From contig NZ_JBCFZM010000003.1 in the NCBI RefSeq assembly GCF_038594605.1, forward strand, positions 124,001 through 188,000: a stretch of DNA of 64,000 nt. The letters run 5' to 3'. Shown one piece after another: positions 7,824 to 16,447 of the stretch (position 1 is the stretch's first letter; each line of letters opens with the position of its first letter). A program made the translations under genes and the position numbers. The stretch comes from Alteriqipengyuania bathyomarina_B. Lineage in GTDB: Bacteria; Pseudomonadota; Alphaproteobacteria; Sphingomonadales; Sphingomonadaceae. The notes beneath the pieces are model-generated. The model ran no database searches. It was given only the letters and a program-made list of their open reading frames with translations, and was not told the DNA's origin.

Positions 7824-8657
7824 TCACTCCGAACTACTCAAATCACGGTCACAAAAGGCCAATTTTAGAAAATGTTCTGTCAGCGCACGCGCGCCTTTCT
7901 GTGTGACCATTTCACTCCAATTGTCCCAGCGATCGATGCGCTCGAGGAGCCAGAGATAAAACCTGTCACGCGCGAGACAGTCGCCATCGGGCCAGGTCAT
8001 CGTCCACAGTGTGCTGCGCACAGGGATCTCGCGGGTGATCCGCAAGCCGATCAGCTTCACCACCGGATCATTGCCTATCGAACCGGTAGAGAAGCGGTGC
8101 GCCATGCGGGCAGCGAGGCGTTCCCGCCGTTCCACCTGATCAGCAGCAGCCATGCGCTCGGAATGACCACCGACCGTCCGGTTCGCGATGATCCAATCGA
8201 GACCGACACCTTCCGTAGCATCCTCTTGCGTGCGCGTAGCAATCAGCATCAGCAGCACCGAGCGCCCTTCAGGCGTCGGTCGGCCGTCCGTGTCGTTCAC
8301 CAGCCCGGCAGCCAGCAGATAGGCCCTGAAGAACTGGTCGAGGTGTCCATCACCTAGGAAAATGTCCCGGACACGCTCCTCCGGCGGAACGAAGCGACCG
8401 TCGGCAATTGCGAGGTAGCTCGCCATGAATTCCATGATCCCGTTCATCCACCCGGAATGGATGGCGGGCAGACCGAGGCGATCGATCCAGAATGCCTCGC
8501 GCACCGATCTCCACTCACGGCCGTCCTCATCGACCAACGGCGGTTCTCCCGGCACCGATCCGCTCGAAACCATCCAGTATCCCCAGGGTAGATCGGGATG
8601 TCGATCATCGCCGTAGCGTTCCTTACCGGCACCGAAAGGGTGAAACGAGCTGACCAT
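7824..8657 (-). CDS. Conserved hypothetical protein, last gene of exonuclease operon
   Basis: A 277-residue cytosolic protein starting ATG 8657, sharing one base with the stop of the upstream gene (TAATG). The N-terminus (HPDLPWGYWMVSSGSVPG) is followed by helical segments (ATEGVGLDWIIANRTVGGHS). No catalytic motif stands out. It belongs to a minus-strand run from 10670 to 7824 that begins beside a palindromic operator. A short AT-rich stretch (7719-7823) separates it from the next operon. Function unknown. Confidence 0.5.
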   Translation of the reverse strand: MVSSFHPFGAGKERYGDDRHPDLPWGYWMVSSGSVPGEPPLVDEDGREWRSVREAFWIDRLGLPAIHSGWMNGIMEFMASYLAIADGRFVPPEERVRDIFLGDGHLDQFFRAYLLAAGLVNDTDGRPTPEGRSVLLMLIATRTQEDATEGVGLDWIIANRTVGGHSERMAAADQVERRERLAARMAHRFSTGSIGNDPVVKLIGLRITREIPVRSTLWTMTWPDGDCLARDRFYLWLLERIDRWDNWSEMVTQKGARALTEHFLKLAFCDRDLSSSE

Positions 8658-9391
8658 TACTCACCCTTATGCTCGGCGGGCGCCGAAAGGCGGAGTGGCT
8701 CGTGTGTCGACGTATCTCCGGCCTGACCGTCCTCGATCAGCGATTTCAGCTTCCGCGCCAGTTCGATGCAGTTCGCGTAGACGAAGGACTGATCGCGATA
8801 GACGTCACCCTTGCGAGCTTCGCCGTATCGACCGCCCGGAACGAGGTCGCCCGGATGGTCGGTGTCGAAACCCAGCCACCACAGATCCTCATGGAACTCG
8901 TCCTCGGTGGTCTGCACCGTGCGGTAGTCCTGCACCGTCCTGACCCAAGTCGTGTGGCAAACCGTGTAGCGTTCCTGACGCGGCTTGCCGTGGGCGCGCC
9001 GTTCGAACCGGTTGACCTCGCACGCCTTGCCGTATGTCACGCCCCCGTGCACCGCGTTGGAAACGCCGACCGGCACCGCATCCGCCTCGAACCCGAAGAG
9101 TGGATGCTCGGGGGGCACCCCCACATATCCCGAGATCGTCCCGTTCTTCTGGCGAAGCATGATGCAGCCGATGCCGGTCTCGTTGTCGATCCAGGAGACC
9201 TTGTCCGCCTCGTTGTTCCAGGGACCGTCGCCCGACGGTCGGCGATCGGGATTGTGATACACCTGCAGGGCCGTGATGCTGGTGTCCGCCACCTGGTAGG
9301 TAACCGGTGCGGCGTTCAACAGGCCGTCCGGCAGCGTCGCTTTCGTGACCTGCTTGCCGGCAGTCTTCCGCTGGGTCAGCTTCCTTGCCAT
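8657..9391 (-). CDS. Phage/mobile-element type hypothetical protein with WWLGFDTDHPGD motif
   Basis: A 244-residue protein. The ATG at 9391 is chosen because AGGAGG lies 7 nt upstream; the longer frame to 9424 has no such site. The C-terminal segment FHEDLWWLGFDTDHPGDLVP, followed by VYRDQSFVYANCIELARKLK, is a pattern I know from many phage and plasmid hypothetical proteins, usually without assigned function. It has a basic N-terminus (MARKLTQRKTAGKQV) that could bind nucleic acid. It sits 36 nt after the exonuclease gene in the same direction, so it is probably co-transcribed. Confidence 0.55.
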   Translation of the reverse strand: MARKLTQRKTAGKQVTKATLPDGLLNAAPVTYQVADTSITALQVYHNPDRRPSGDGPWNNEADKVSWIDNETGIGCIMLRQKNGTISGYVGVPPEHPLFGFEADAVPVGVSNAVHGGVTYGKACEVNRFERRAHGKPRQERYTVCHTTWVRTVQDYRTVQTTEDEFHEDLWWLGFDTDHPGDLVPGGRYGEARKGDVYRDQSFVYANCIELARKLKSLIEDGQAGDTSTHEPLRLSAPAEHKGE

Positions 9392-9427
9392 GTTCGGTCC
9401 TCCTGAGCTGGTTTTTCTGGGCATCGA

Positions 9428-10300
9428 TCAATCCGGACTATCGAGGCGATAGCGGCTGTATGCGTCTCGGCGCGTCAGCCTGGGACCGAGCGCTCGTGCC
9501 CCCTTTCCGCTCACGTAGACCTCGCTGGCCAACCACGCCTGTTCCTCGAGAAGGCGGAACTCCATGACCTCACGCCACCAGACCTGCGCCTTCGGATCCC
9601 AGCGATAGCCGCGCATCCGCAGAGCATCCTTGGTCGAGAAGGGCGAGCCGACCGCTTCGATAACGAAACTATCGCATGAAGAGCTGCCATCGAGCTCGTA
9701 GAGCAGAGGACGACCATCGGTCCGCTCATGGCGCAGGAGCTGGATGAGCGCATCCACATCCCCCTGCGCTCGGTGCGCATCATAGAACCATCCTGCCTGC
9801 GCGCAGAGCCAACCGAGCGAACGGCCTTCGAAACCGGCAGCTGCCCAGTCGATCTCCACGCAGGAGCAGGCCCACTGCTTGATCGGCAGGTCGGTGAGGC
9901 GCTTCTCCACCATCGGACGATCGAACGCGGCGTTGTGGGCGATGACAACATCGGCGGACGAGATGATATCGGTCGCGACCCGGTCGTCGATCCGCCGTCC
10001 GATGAGGTCCTGATCCGTAATGCCGGTGATTCGGATCACATCTTCGGGCAGCGGAACGCCGGGATCCTCGCGCCAGCACCACGCCCGACCGATCTCGGTG
10101 ATGTGCCCGCCGGGATCATACCTGAAGCGTCGCACCGCCAGTTCGATGACCCTGTCGCTTTCAGGGTCGAGCCCGGTGGTCTCCACATCCAGAACGGCCG
10201 CGACACGTTGGGGATCGTCCGGATCCCCGAAGCCTGTTTCACCTACATGAAGATCGACACGGCGGAGCTGCCGGATGTCGGACTGCGCCGGTTCAGCCAC
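9428..10300 (-). CDS. DEDDh 3'-5' exonuclease (DnaQ/PolC-epsilon type)
   Basis: A 290-residue protein from GTG 10300, preceded by GGAG and overlapping the upstream gene's stop by 8 nt. All exonuclease motifs are present: ExoI VLDVETTG (D38, E40), ExoII AHNAAFDRP (D128) and ExoIII HRAQGDVDAL (H176, D181). It should remove nucleotides from 3' ends of DNA or RNA using two metal ions. The C-terminal 100 residues (STKDALRMRGYRWDPKAQVWWREV) form an added domain, seen in some plasmid and phage DnaQ proteins. It is in an accessory operon rather than near replication genes, so it is not the replicative epsilon subunit. Defence or element maintenance are possible roles. Confidence 0.8.
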   Translation of the reverse strand: MAEPAQSDIRQLRRVDLHVGETGFGDPDDPQRVAAVLDVETTGLDPESDRVIELAVRRFRYDPGGHITEIGRAWCWREDPGVPLPEDVIRITGITDQDLIGRRIDDRVATDIISSADVVIAHNAAFDRPMVEKRLTDLPIKQWACSCVEIDWAAAGFEGRSLGWLCAQAGWFYDAHRAQGDVDALIQLLRHERTDGRPLLYELDGSSSCDSFVIEAVGSPFSTKDALRMRGYRWDPKAQVWWREVMEFRLLEEQAWLASEVYVSGKGARALGPRLTRRDAYSRYRLDSPD

Positions 10301-10670
10301 GTCCGGTCTCCAAGGATGCCGAATGATCGAAGAGCAATCGATCGATGACTGCCGGATCGGCGTCGAGGCCGAGACCCAAGCCGTGAAGAAGGATCGCCTT
10401 CGAACAGGCGCTGCGCTCCATGCAAGCTTCGATCGGCGCACGGCCTTCGAAGAGCTCGAGCGGCGCGACCATCCAGCCGACGGGATCCTCCGCCAAGCCG
10501 TCCCGCTGCATTCTCGCCCCGGTCTCTGCAGCCACGCATGCGATCCGAACGAGCGCGACACGGTGAACAGCCAACATGCCGCCGCTTTCGTCCTCGAGCG
10601 GATCGAGTGCCCAGTCCTCGGCGCGCTGCTCGAAATAAGGTTCGAATTCAAATTCTGCGGTATCGCTCAT
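10293..10670 (-). CDS. Hypothetical protein, first gene of exonuclease operon
   Basis: A 125-residue acidic protein (MSDTAEFEFEPYFEQRAEDW...). The ATG at 10670 is used because upstream codons run into the intergenic palindrome. It contains two Cys-bearing segments (VRIACVAAETGARM and EACMERSACSKA). Its stop lies inside the start region of the exonuclease gene, so the two are translationally coupled. It faces the ArsR-type regulator across a palindrome at 10739-10764. No family is recognised. Confidence 0.5.
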   Translation of the reverse strand: MSDTAEFEFEPYFEQRAEDWALDPLEDESGGMLAVHRVALVRIACVAAETGARMQRDGLAEDPVGWMVAPLELFEGRAPIEACMERSACSKAILLHGLGLGLDADPAVIDRLLFDHSASLETGRG

Positions 10671-10738
10671 CGCACCGCTCCCCACGCTCTGCACCGGACC
10701 CTCCGGTGCCTCGTGGATGGCACATAGCATGAACAGAA

Positions 10739-10764
10739 AATACTTCAATAGGTAATGAAGTATT
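10739..10764. promoter_or_regulatory. 26-bp palindrome between divergent operons, probable ArsR-type operator
   Basis: AATACTTCA (10739-10747) and TGAAGTATT (10756-10764) are perfect 9-bp inverted arms around an 8-bp spacer. The site lies 70 bp before the exonuclease operon (minus strand) and 54 bp before the ATG of the winged-helix gene (plus strand). Size and AT content match ArsR/SmtB-family operators. Probably autoregulatory and shared by both directions. Confidence 0.7.
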
Positions 10765-10817
10765 GAATTAACTTGTCGGTAGGGATCACTGACGCTATCT
10801 GCAGGAGAATGGAAAAG

Positions 10818-11084
10818 ATGGATGCCGTCGCGAAACTCAGTGCCTTGGCCCAGCCAACCCGGTTGGAGATATTCCTGGCCATAGCGCGAGCGGCCAACGG
10901 CATCACGTCCAGCGAGGTTGCCGAGCAGACCGACACCATGCCCAACAACACCTCGGTGCACCTATCGGTATTGCGAAACGCGGGGCTGGTCTCTTCGACG
11001 AAGGAAGGGCGCTCAGTCACCTACAGGGCAGAGCGAGGAGCCGTGCAGAGGCTGGCGACCTTCCTCTCCGAAGCCGCCAAGTAA
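10818..11084 (+). CDS. ArsR/SmtB-family transcriptional regulator without cysteines
   Basis: An 88-residue winged-helix protein (MDAVAKLSALAQPTRLEIFL...); an alternative ATG nine bases upstream (10809) sits too close to the AGGAG to be preferred. The ArsR hallmarks are present: LAQPTRLEIFLAI (helix 1-2) and TSVHLSVLRNAGLVSSTKEG (recognition helix and wing). The metal-binding ELCVCDL motif is replaced by ITSSEVAEQ and the protein has no Cys, so classical thiol metal sensing is not possible. It ends 52 nt before the convergent end of the czc operon but lies beside a palindrome that fronts the exonuclease operon, its more likely target. Confidence 0.8.
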   Translation: MDAVAKLSALAQPTRLEIFLAIARAANGITSSEVAEQTDTMPNNTSVHLSVLRNAGLVSSTKEGRSVTYRAERGAVQRLATFLSEAAK

Positions 11085-11135
11085 TACCGCATCGAACAGA
11101 TAGGTTCCGGCCGCCCGTGCTTTTCACGTGCGAGT

Positions 11136-12089
11136 TCAATCCTCGGATACGCGTCCGGAATGCCCGGCTTGGGCTATCAGTCCCTCGTTGCAGTCCGTTG
11201 CGAGGCAAGCTTCCAGCGTCGTGTGTTCGATACCGAACCGAGAGGAGACGCGCAGCCGCACCGTTCGCTTGACGTCTTCGAACCGTTCGAGAGACGAATG
11301 GGACGGCAGGATATGCACTTCGAGGGCGCGGCGGTGCTCTCCCAGGTTCCAGACATGCAGATGGTGGATGCTCTCGACCCCATCGATCGCCTCGAGCTCG
11401 TCCATGATCTCATGCAGTTCGACGTCATCGGGCACCGCACCCATAAGCAGGCGAACCGTGCGCGGCATCAACGAAAGCCCCTGCCAAATCACATAGGCGG
11501 CGATGATGACGGTGATGACCAGATCGGCCAAGTAGAGATCGTATAGCAGGATCAGGATCCCGGCGACGATCACCCCGACGGAGGCCATGGCATCCGACAC
11601 ATTGTGCAGGAACGCCGCCTTCATGTTGATGCTGTCCTTGGCGCCGCGGTGGGTGATGAAAGCGGTCACCAGATCGATCACCAATGCCACGCCCGCAACG
11701 GCGATCACCGTCCATCCTTCGATCGGTTGCGGATCGGCGAAGCGGTTGATCGCTTCCACGAGCAGATAGAAGCCGATAATGAGCAGCGTCGTCAGATTGA
11801 TGAGCGCGGCGACGACCTCGCCCTGCGCATAACCGAACGTCATCCGTCTGTCGGCGGGACGCCTGCCGATCCTCCGGGCGAACCACGCGAGGCCGAGCGA
11901 GGCGGCGTCACTGAAGTTGTGAAGGGCGTCGGCAATGAGAGCCAGCGAACCCGAGACGATCCCGCCGACGATCTGAGCGAGCGTAAGCAGGACGTTGATC
12001 GCGACCGCGAAGATCAGCTGGCGATCGCTCAGGTTCTCCTCGCCGTGGCTGTGGTGACCATGCCCACCATGTGTGTGTTGATTGCTCAT
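11136..12089 (-). CDS. czcD: Cation diffusion facilitator, CzcD type
   Basis: A 317-residue inner-membrane Zn/Co/Cd-H+ antiporter. It has a His-rich N-terminus (HTHGGHGHHSHG), six membrane segments and the paired transport-site motifs ALHNFSDAAS (TM2) and FLHNVSDAMA (TM5). A cytosolic C-terminal domain includes ESIHHLHVWNLGEHRRALEVH, as in CzcD/ZitB proteins. It is the last gene of the czc operon, starting 2 nt after the stop of the second CDF. It should remove cytosolic Zn2+/Cd2+/Co2+ and complement the RND pump. Confidence 0.88.
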   Translation of the reverse strand: MSNQHTHGGHGHHSHGEENLSDRQLIFAVAINVLLTLAQIVGGIVSGSLALIADALHNFSDAASLGLAWFARRIGRRPADRRMTFGYAQGEVVAALINLTTLLIIGFYLLVEAINRFADPQPIEGWTVIAVAGVALVIDLVTAFITHRGAKDSINMKAAFLHNVSDAMASVGVIVAGILILLYDLYLADLVITVIIAAYVIWQGLSLMPRTVRLLMGAVPDDVELHEIMDELEAIDGVESIHHLHVWNLGEHRRALEVHILPSHSSLERFEDVKRTVRLRVSSRFGIEHTTLEACLATDCNEGLIAQAGHSGRVSED

Positions 12090-12091
12090 GT

Positions 12092-12724
12092 TCAGAACTG
12101 ATCCCCCTTCCGATGCTCGCTCCCTTCCTCGTCATGAATGTCCATGTGGGCATCGCGCAGGATCTGGATGCCGCCATAAAGGGCAATGCATGCCACAGCG
12201 ACGCCTACCACCAGGTCGGGCCAATTCGCGCCGGTGAGCATCACGACGATCCCCGCGATGATGATCCCGCCATTGGCGATAAAATCATTGAAGCTGAAGG
12301 TCGTCGCTGCGCGCATGCTGACGTCCTTGTCCTCCGTCCGCTGGAGCATCCGCAGGCAGATCAGATTCACCACGGCTGCGACTGCCGCCATCGCCAGCAT
12401 CATGAATCCACCTGGCTCCGAGCCTTCCACGAACCGACGCACGGCATCGGCAATGACACCTGCCGCGAATACCAAGAGCATGACCCCGGAGAACCGCGCC
12501 GCACCACGCTGCCAAATGCGCGAGCGGGCCAGCGCGAGCAGGCTGAGCGCATAGACTATCGCGTCGGACGAGTTGTCTAACCCGTTCGCCAAGAGCGCGT
12601 TCGAGTCCGCGAAGTAGCCGACGACGAAGAACCCGATCGCGATCGCGACATTCAGCCAGAGCACGATCCACAGCGTCCGGCGCTTCCCGGCCGAACCGAG
12701 ATCGATATCATGGTCGCCACTCAT
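12092..12724 (-). CDS. Short CDF-like cation transporter with variant metal site
   Basis: A 210-residue integral membrane protein of about six helices, starting ATG 12724, which overlaps the previous stop as ATGA. It has the CDF fold (LLANGLDNSSDAIVYALSLL and ATTFSFNDFIANGGIIIAG) but the usual HxxxD motifs are replaced by DNSSD and NDFIAN, and the cytosolic C-terminal domain is missing. This matches compact CDF relatives commonly encoded in czc clusters. It probably moves divalent cations, with altered selectivity. It sits between the STAS-like gene and czcD in the operon. Confidence 0.7.
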   Translation of the reverse strand: MSGDHDIDLGSAGKRRTLWIVLWLNVAIAIGFFVVGYFADSNALLANGLDNSSDAIVYALSLLALARSRIWQRGAARFSGVMLLVFAAGVIADAVRRFVEGSEPGGFMMLAMAAVAAVVNLICLRMLQRTEDKDVSMRAATTFSFNDFIANGGIIIAGIVVMLTGANWPDLVVGVAVACIALYGGIQILRDAHMDIHDEEGSEHRKGDQF

Positions 12725-13092
12725 GCCGTGTCTGCCCCGGATCGGGCCCAGTTCTCGGCAACCTGGCGCTGGAAGGGCTCGAAGAACTTCATTTCGGCGC
12801 GGATGAGAGGATCGGAGAACCTGGTGCCCCATTCCTCCCATTTCGCATCGCCGACGATGGCAATCCTGCCAAAGCTGTCCTGATGATGCGCGTCGAACTT
12901 GAGGTCGCGCCATAGTCCAGGCAGATCCCAGCCTGCAAAATCGGGCGCGAGTTCGATTACCATCGGCAGCTTGCCGGGCTTTCGCCCGACAAGCTGTTCG
13001 AACCGAGGCACGAAGTCATCGTAGTCCGAGCTTTCGAGTTGGCCACTCGCGCGTATCCGCAGCAGCCCGTTCTCTTCGTCTATCTTCAACAT
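12721..13092 (-). CDS. SpoIIAA-like / STAS-fold protein
   Basis: A 123-residue cytosolic protein with good ribosome site (AAAGGAG). The sequence MLKIDEENGLLRIRASGQLE, then KLPMVIELAPDFAGWDLPGL and ISDP-like RFSDPLIRAEMKFFEP, matches the SpoIIAA-like family (PF11964). This family often accompanies membrane proteins and metal resistance genes; its biochemical role is not established. It lies 22 nt after czcA and is coupled to the short CDF downstream. Confidence 0.75.
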   Translation of the reverse strand: MLKIDEENGLLRIRASGQLESSDYDDFVPRFEQLVGRKPGKLPMVIELAPDFAGWDLPGLWRDLKFDAHHQDSFGRIAIVGDAKWEEWGTRFSDPLIRAEMKFFEPFQRQVAENWARSGADTA

Positions 13093-13114
13093 CGTATTCT
13101 CCTTTCCCGGACGA

Positions 13115-16100
13115 TCATGCGATGTCCGTCAGTTCGCGCTGCTCGTCGCTGGTCACGTTTCGACGCAGGCGATCCCACCACTTCTCGCGCCAGCTGCGCT
13201 CATCGTCCGATCGATTGAGCACGAGCCGCGCGATCGCGGGCAGGACGAAGAGCGTAAGCGCGGTCGCGGTAATCAATCCGCCGATCACGACAGTGGCCAG
13301 CGGACGCTGGACTTCCGCGCCAGTGCCGGTCGCAAGGGCCATAGGCACGAAGCCGAGCGAGGCCACCAACGCTGTCATCAGCACCGGTCGCAGCCTCGCC
13401 AGTGCGCCATCGGAGATCGCCTCATCGAGAGGCATTCCCTTGTCGAGGCGCTGGCGTATCGCGGTCATCATCACGAGCCCGTTCAATACCGCGACACCCG
13501 ATAGAGCGATGAAGCCCACGGCAGCGGACACCGAGAACGGCATCCCCCGTAAGGCAAGCGCGAAGACCCCGCCTGCCAGTGCCATCGGGATCGCGCTGAA
13601 CACCGCCAGCGCTGGCACCCATCCGCCGAGCGCCATGAACAGGAGCAGCAATACCAGCGCGAAGCAGACCGGAACGACGAGGGCGAGCCTCGCCTGCGCG
13701 GCCTGGAGGTTCTGGTATTGCCCGCCCCATTCGATGAAGGAGGCAGCCGGCAGTTCGACGCTTTCGGAGACGCCTGCCCGGGCCTCCTCGACAAACGACC
13801 CGAGATCGCGTTCGCGCACGTTCGCCGACACGATCACCAATCGGCGACCCTGCTCCCGGCGAACCTCGGCGAGACCATCGACCACCTGGAAATCCGCCAG
13901 CGTGCGAAGCGGGACCGTGACCCCGCTTTCGAGGACTATGGGCAGAGCGCCGAGCTGATCGAAATCGTCCCGGGTCGCATCCTCGAGCCGCACGACGACA
14001 TCGAAACGGCGGTCCCCCTCGAATACCAGTCCCGCCGGGCGACCACCCAGCGCGATGGCCACTGATTGTGCGACCTCCTCCACGGTCAGACCGTATCGGG
14101 CGATCGTCGGGCGATCGAAGGCGATGTCGAGCGTAGGAAAGCCAGTGACCTGCTGGACCTTGACGTCGGCAGCACCCTCGACGCCGCGCAGCACCTCGGC
14201 CACTTCTCCGGCTGACCGGGTCAGCGCGGTAAGGTCGTCTCCGTAGAGCTTGACCGCCACGTCGCCGCGAACACCCGCGATCAGCTCGTTGAAGCGCAGT
14301 TCGATGGGTTGACTGAATTCGTAGAGGTTGCCCACCAGACCGCTGAGCGACTCCTCCATCTGTGCGACGAGTTCATCCTTCGACAGGTCGGGATCGGGCC
14401 ACTCTTCGCGCGGCTTCAAGATCACATAGGCGTCGGACGCGTTCGGCGGCATCGGATCGCTCGCGACCTCGGCCGTGCCGGTGCGCGAGAAAACCAGCTC
14501 GACTTGCGGGAAGGTCTCGAGCCTGTCCTCCACCTGTCTCTGCATGGCGAGCGAGCGCTCGAGCGAAGTCGACGGTATCCGCAGCGACTGAACCGCGATG
14601 TCGCGTTCATCCAGCTGCGGTGTGAACTCGCTGCCGAGGAAGGTGAACACGAAAGCCGCTACGGCGAAGAGCCCGGCGCCCGCACCGATCACCGGCCAGG
14701 GACGTGCGATGGCGCGGCGCACCGCCGGGCCATAGCGTTCCTTCGCCATCCGAACGGGCTTGACCTCCTTCTCGGTCAGCTTGCGATTGAGGAGCACCGC
14801 GATCATCGCCGGCACGAAGGTCAGGGACAGCACGAAGGCGGAGGCGAGTGCCAGCATGACCGTGATGGCCATGGGCGAGAACGTTTTGCCCTCGACCCCC
14901 GTGAAGGTGAGAAGCGGCGCGTAGACCAAGAGGATGATCGCCTGACCGTAGACGGTCGGCTTGATCATCTCCTGTGCAGCCAGCCGTGTCTCCGTCAGCC
15001 GTTCGCCGAGGCTGAGCAATCTGCCTTCGCGGTGCTGTCTGGCGGCGAGCCGCGCGACGCTGTTCTCGACGATGATAACGGCGCCATCGACGATAAGCCC
15101 GAAGTCCAGTGCCCCGAGGCTCATCAGGTTGCCCGAGACACCAAGCCTGTTCATTCCCACGGCGGCCATCAGCATGGATATCGGAATGACCAATGCGGCG
15201 ATGATCGCAGCACGGATATTGCCGAGCATCAGGAACAGGACTGCGATCACCAGAAGCGCGCCCTCGACGAGGTTCTTCTCGACCGTGGCGATGGTCGCAT
15301 CGACCAGCGACGAGCGGTTGTAGACGATCTCGGCGACCACTCCGGCAGGGAGCGAGGCGCGGACTTCTTCCAGTCGCTCGGCCGAGGCGGCAGCCACGGT
15401 GCGGCTGTTCTCGCCACTGCGCATCAGGACCGTGCCAACGACCGCCTCCTCGCCATTGAGCGAGGCTGCCCCGGTTCGCAGATCGCCGCCGATGCGCACC
15501 GAGGCGACATCCCCGATCCGGATCGGAACGCCCTCGCGGGTCGCGACCACCGCCTGTTCGATGTCCTGGGTGCCCCCAAGACGCGCATCGACGCGGACGA
15601 GCAGAGCCTCTCCGGCGCGATCGACAAAGTTGGCGCCTTCGGCGAGGTTCGCCGCTTCCAAAGCATCGATCAGGGAGTCGAACGACAGGCCATAGCCGGT
15701 AAGACGGGCAGGATCGGGCTGGACGAGGAACTGCTTCTCATAGCCGCCGATCGAATCCACCCCGGCAACGCCGTCAATCGAGCGCATGAGCGGAGCCACG
15801 ACCCAGTCCTGCACCGTGCGAAGATAGGCTGCCTTGGCGACCTCGGTGTCGAGGCGATCACCGCGTTCGGTGATGAAGCTCCCGTCCGACTGCCAGCCTG
15901 TTCGACCACCCTTGGGCGCATCGCGACCTCCCGGATACTCGTATTCGATCGTATACATGAGGACCTCGCCCAGGCCCGTCGAGATCGGTCCCATCGTGGG
16001 CTCTGCTCCTTCCGGCAGCGAGGCACCGATCGGAGCGAGCCGTTCGTTCACCTGTTGGCGTGCGAAGTAGATGTCGGTGCCTTCTTCGAAGATCGCGGTG

Positions 16101-16447
16101 ACCTGGCTGAAGCCGTTACGCGAGATCGAGCGGGTCATCTCCAGCCCCTCGATCCCGGCAAGCCCGGTCTCGATGGGGAAGGTTACCTGCGTCTCCACCT
16201 GCGAGGGAGAGAGTGCAGGCGCGCTGGTGTTGATCTGCACCTGCGTGTTGGTGATGTCCGGCACCGCATCAATCGGAAGGCGCAAAAGGTTCATGGCGCC
16301 GTAGATCGCTGCGAAAACGGTGAGGACGATGACCGCCCAGCGGAACCGCACGGCGATGTCGAGGATGGCACCGATCAAACCGTGGCGATGGCTGGCCGTA
16401 TCGGTGTGAGTATCCACGGCGGGCTCGTTCTGAGTCTCAGTGACCAT
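13115..16447 (-). CDS. czcA: Heavy-metal RND efflux pump, CzcA/CusA type
   Basis: A 1110-residue inner-membrane proton-driven pump. The start used is ATG 16447 (MVTETQNEP), inside the end of czcB. Features in order: first membrane helix (WAVIVLTVFAAIYGAMNLLRLP), periplasmic pore domain with DITNTQVQINTSAPALSPSQVETQVTFPIE split across the family's usual N-terminal motif, the TM4 segment SLGALDFGLIVDGAVIIVEN holding the proton-relay acidic residues of heavy-metal RND pumps, then the second repeat with QSLRIPSTSLERSL and a C-terminal membrane bundle ending FVLPAIARLVL. It pairs with czcB and czcC to export Zn/Co/Cd (the DFGLIVDGAV form suggests divalent metals rather than Cu/Ag). Full family length. 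Confidence 0.93.
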   Translation of the reverse strand: MVTETQNEPAVDTHTDTASHRHGLIGAILDIAVRFRWAVIVLTVFAAIYGAMNLLRLPIDAVPDITNTQVQINTSAPALSPSQVETQVTFPIETGLAGIEGLEMTRSISRNGFSQVTAIFEEGTDIYFARQQVNERLAPIGASLPEGAEPTMGPISTGLGEVLMYTIEYEYPGGRDAPKGGRTGWQSDGSFITERGDRLDTEVAKAAYLRTVQDWVVAPLMRSIDGVAGVDSIGGYEKQFLVQPDPARLTGYGLSFDSLIDALEAANLAEGANFVDRAGEALLVRVDARLGGTQDIEQAVVATREGVPIRIGDVASVRIGGDLRTGAASLNGEEAVVGTVLMRSGENSRTVAAASAERLEEVRASLPAGVVAEIVYNRSSLVDATIATVEKNLVEGALLVIAVLFLMLGNIRAAIIAALVIPISMLMAAVGMNRLGVSGNLMSLGALDFGLIVDGAVIIVENSVARLAARQHREGRLLSLGERLTETRLAAQEMIKPTVYGQAIILLVYAPLLTFTGVEGKTFSPMAITVMLALASAFVLSLTFVPAMIAVLLNRKLTEKEVKPVRMAKERYGPAVRRAIARPWPVIGAGAGLFAVAAFVFTFLGSEFTPQLDERDIAVQSLRIPSTSLERSLAMQRQVEDRLETFPQVELVFSRTGTAEVASDPMPPNASDAYVILKPREEWPDPDLSKDELVAQMEESLSGLVGNLYEFSQPIELRFNELIAGVRGDVAVKLYGDDLTALTRSAGEVAEVLRGVEGAADVKVQQVTGFPTLDIAFDRPTIARYGLTVEEVAQSVAIALGGRPAGLVFEGDRRFDVVVRLEDATRDDFDQLGALPIVLESGVTVPLRTLADFQVVDGLAEVRREQGRRLVIVSANVRERDLGSFVEEARAGVSESVELPAASFIEWGGQYQNLQAAQARLALVVPVCFALVLLLLFMALGGWVPALAVFSAIPMALAGGVFALALRGMPFSVSAAVGFIALSGVAVLNGLVMMTAIRQRLDKGMPLDEAISDGALARLRPVLMTALVASLGFVPMALATGTGAEVQRPLATVVIGGLITATALTLFVLPAIARLVLNRSDDERSWREKWWDRLRRNVTSDEQRELTDIA

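Noticed and set aside
10739..11084. ArsR-type gene as metal sensor of the czc operon
   Set aside because: No metal-binding cysteines, and the operator lies between it and the exonuclease operon, at the far end from the czc promoter.
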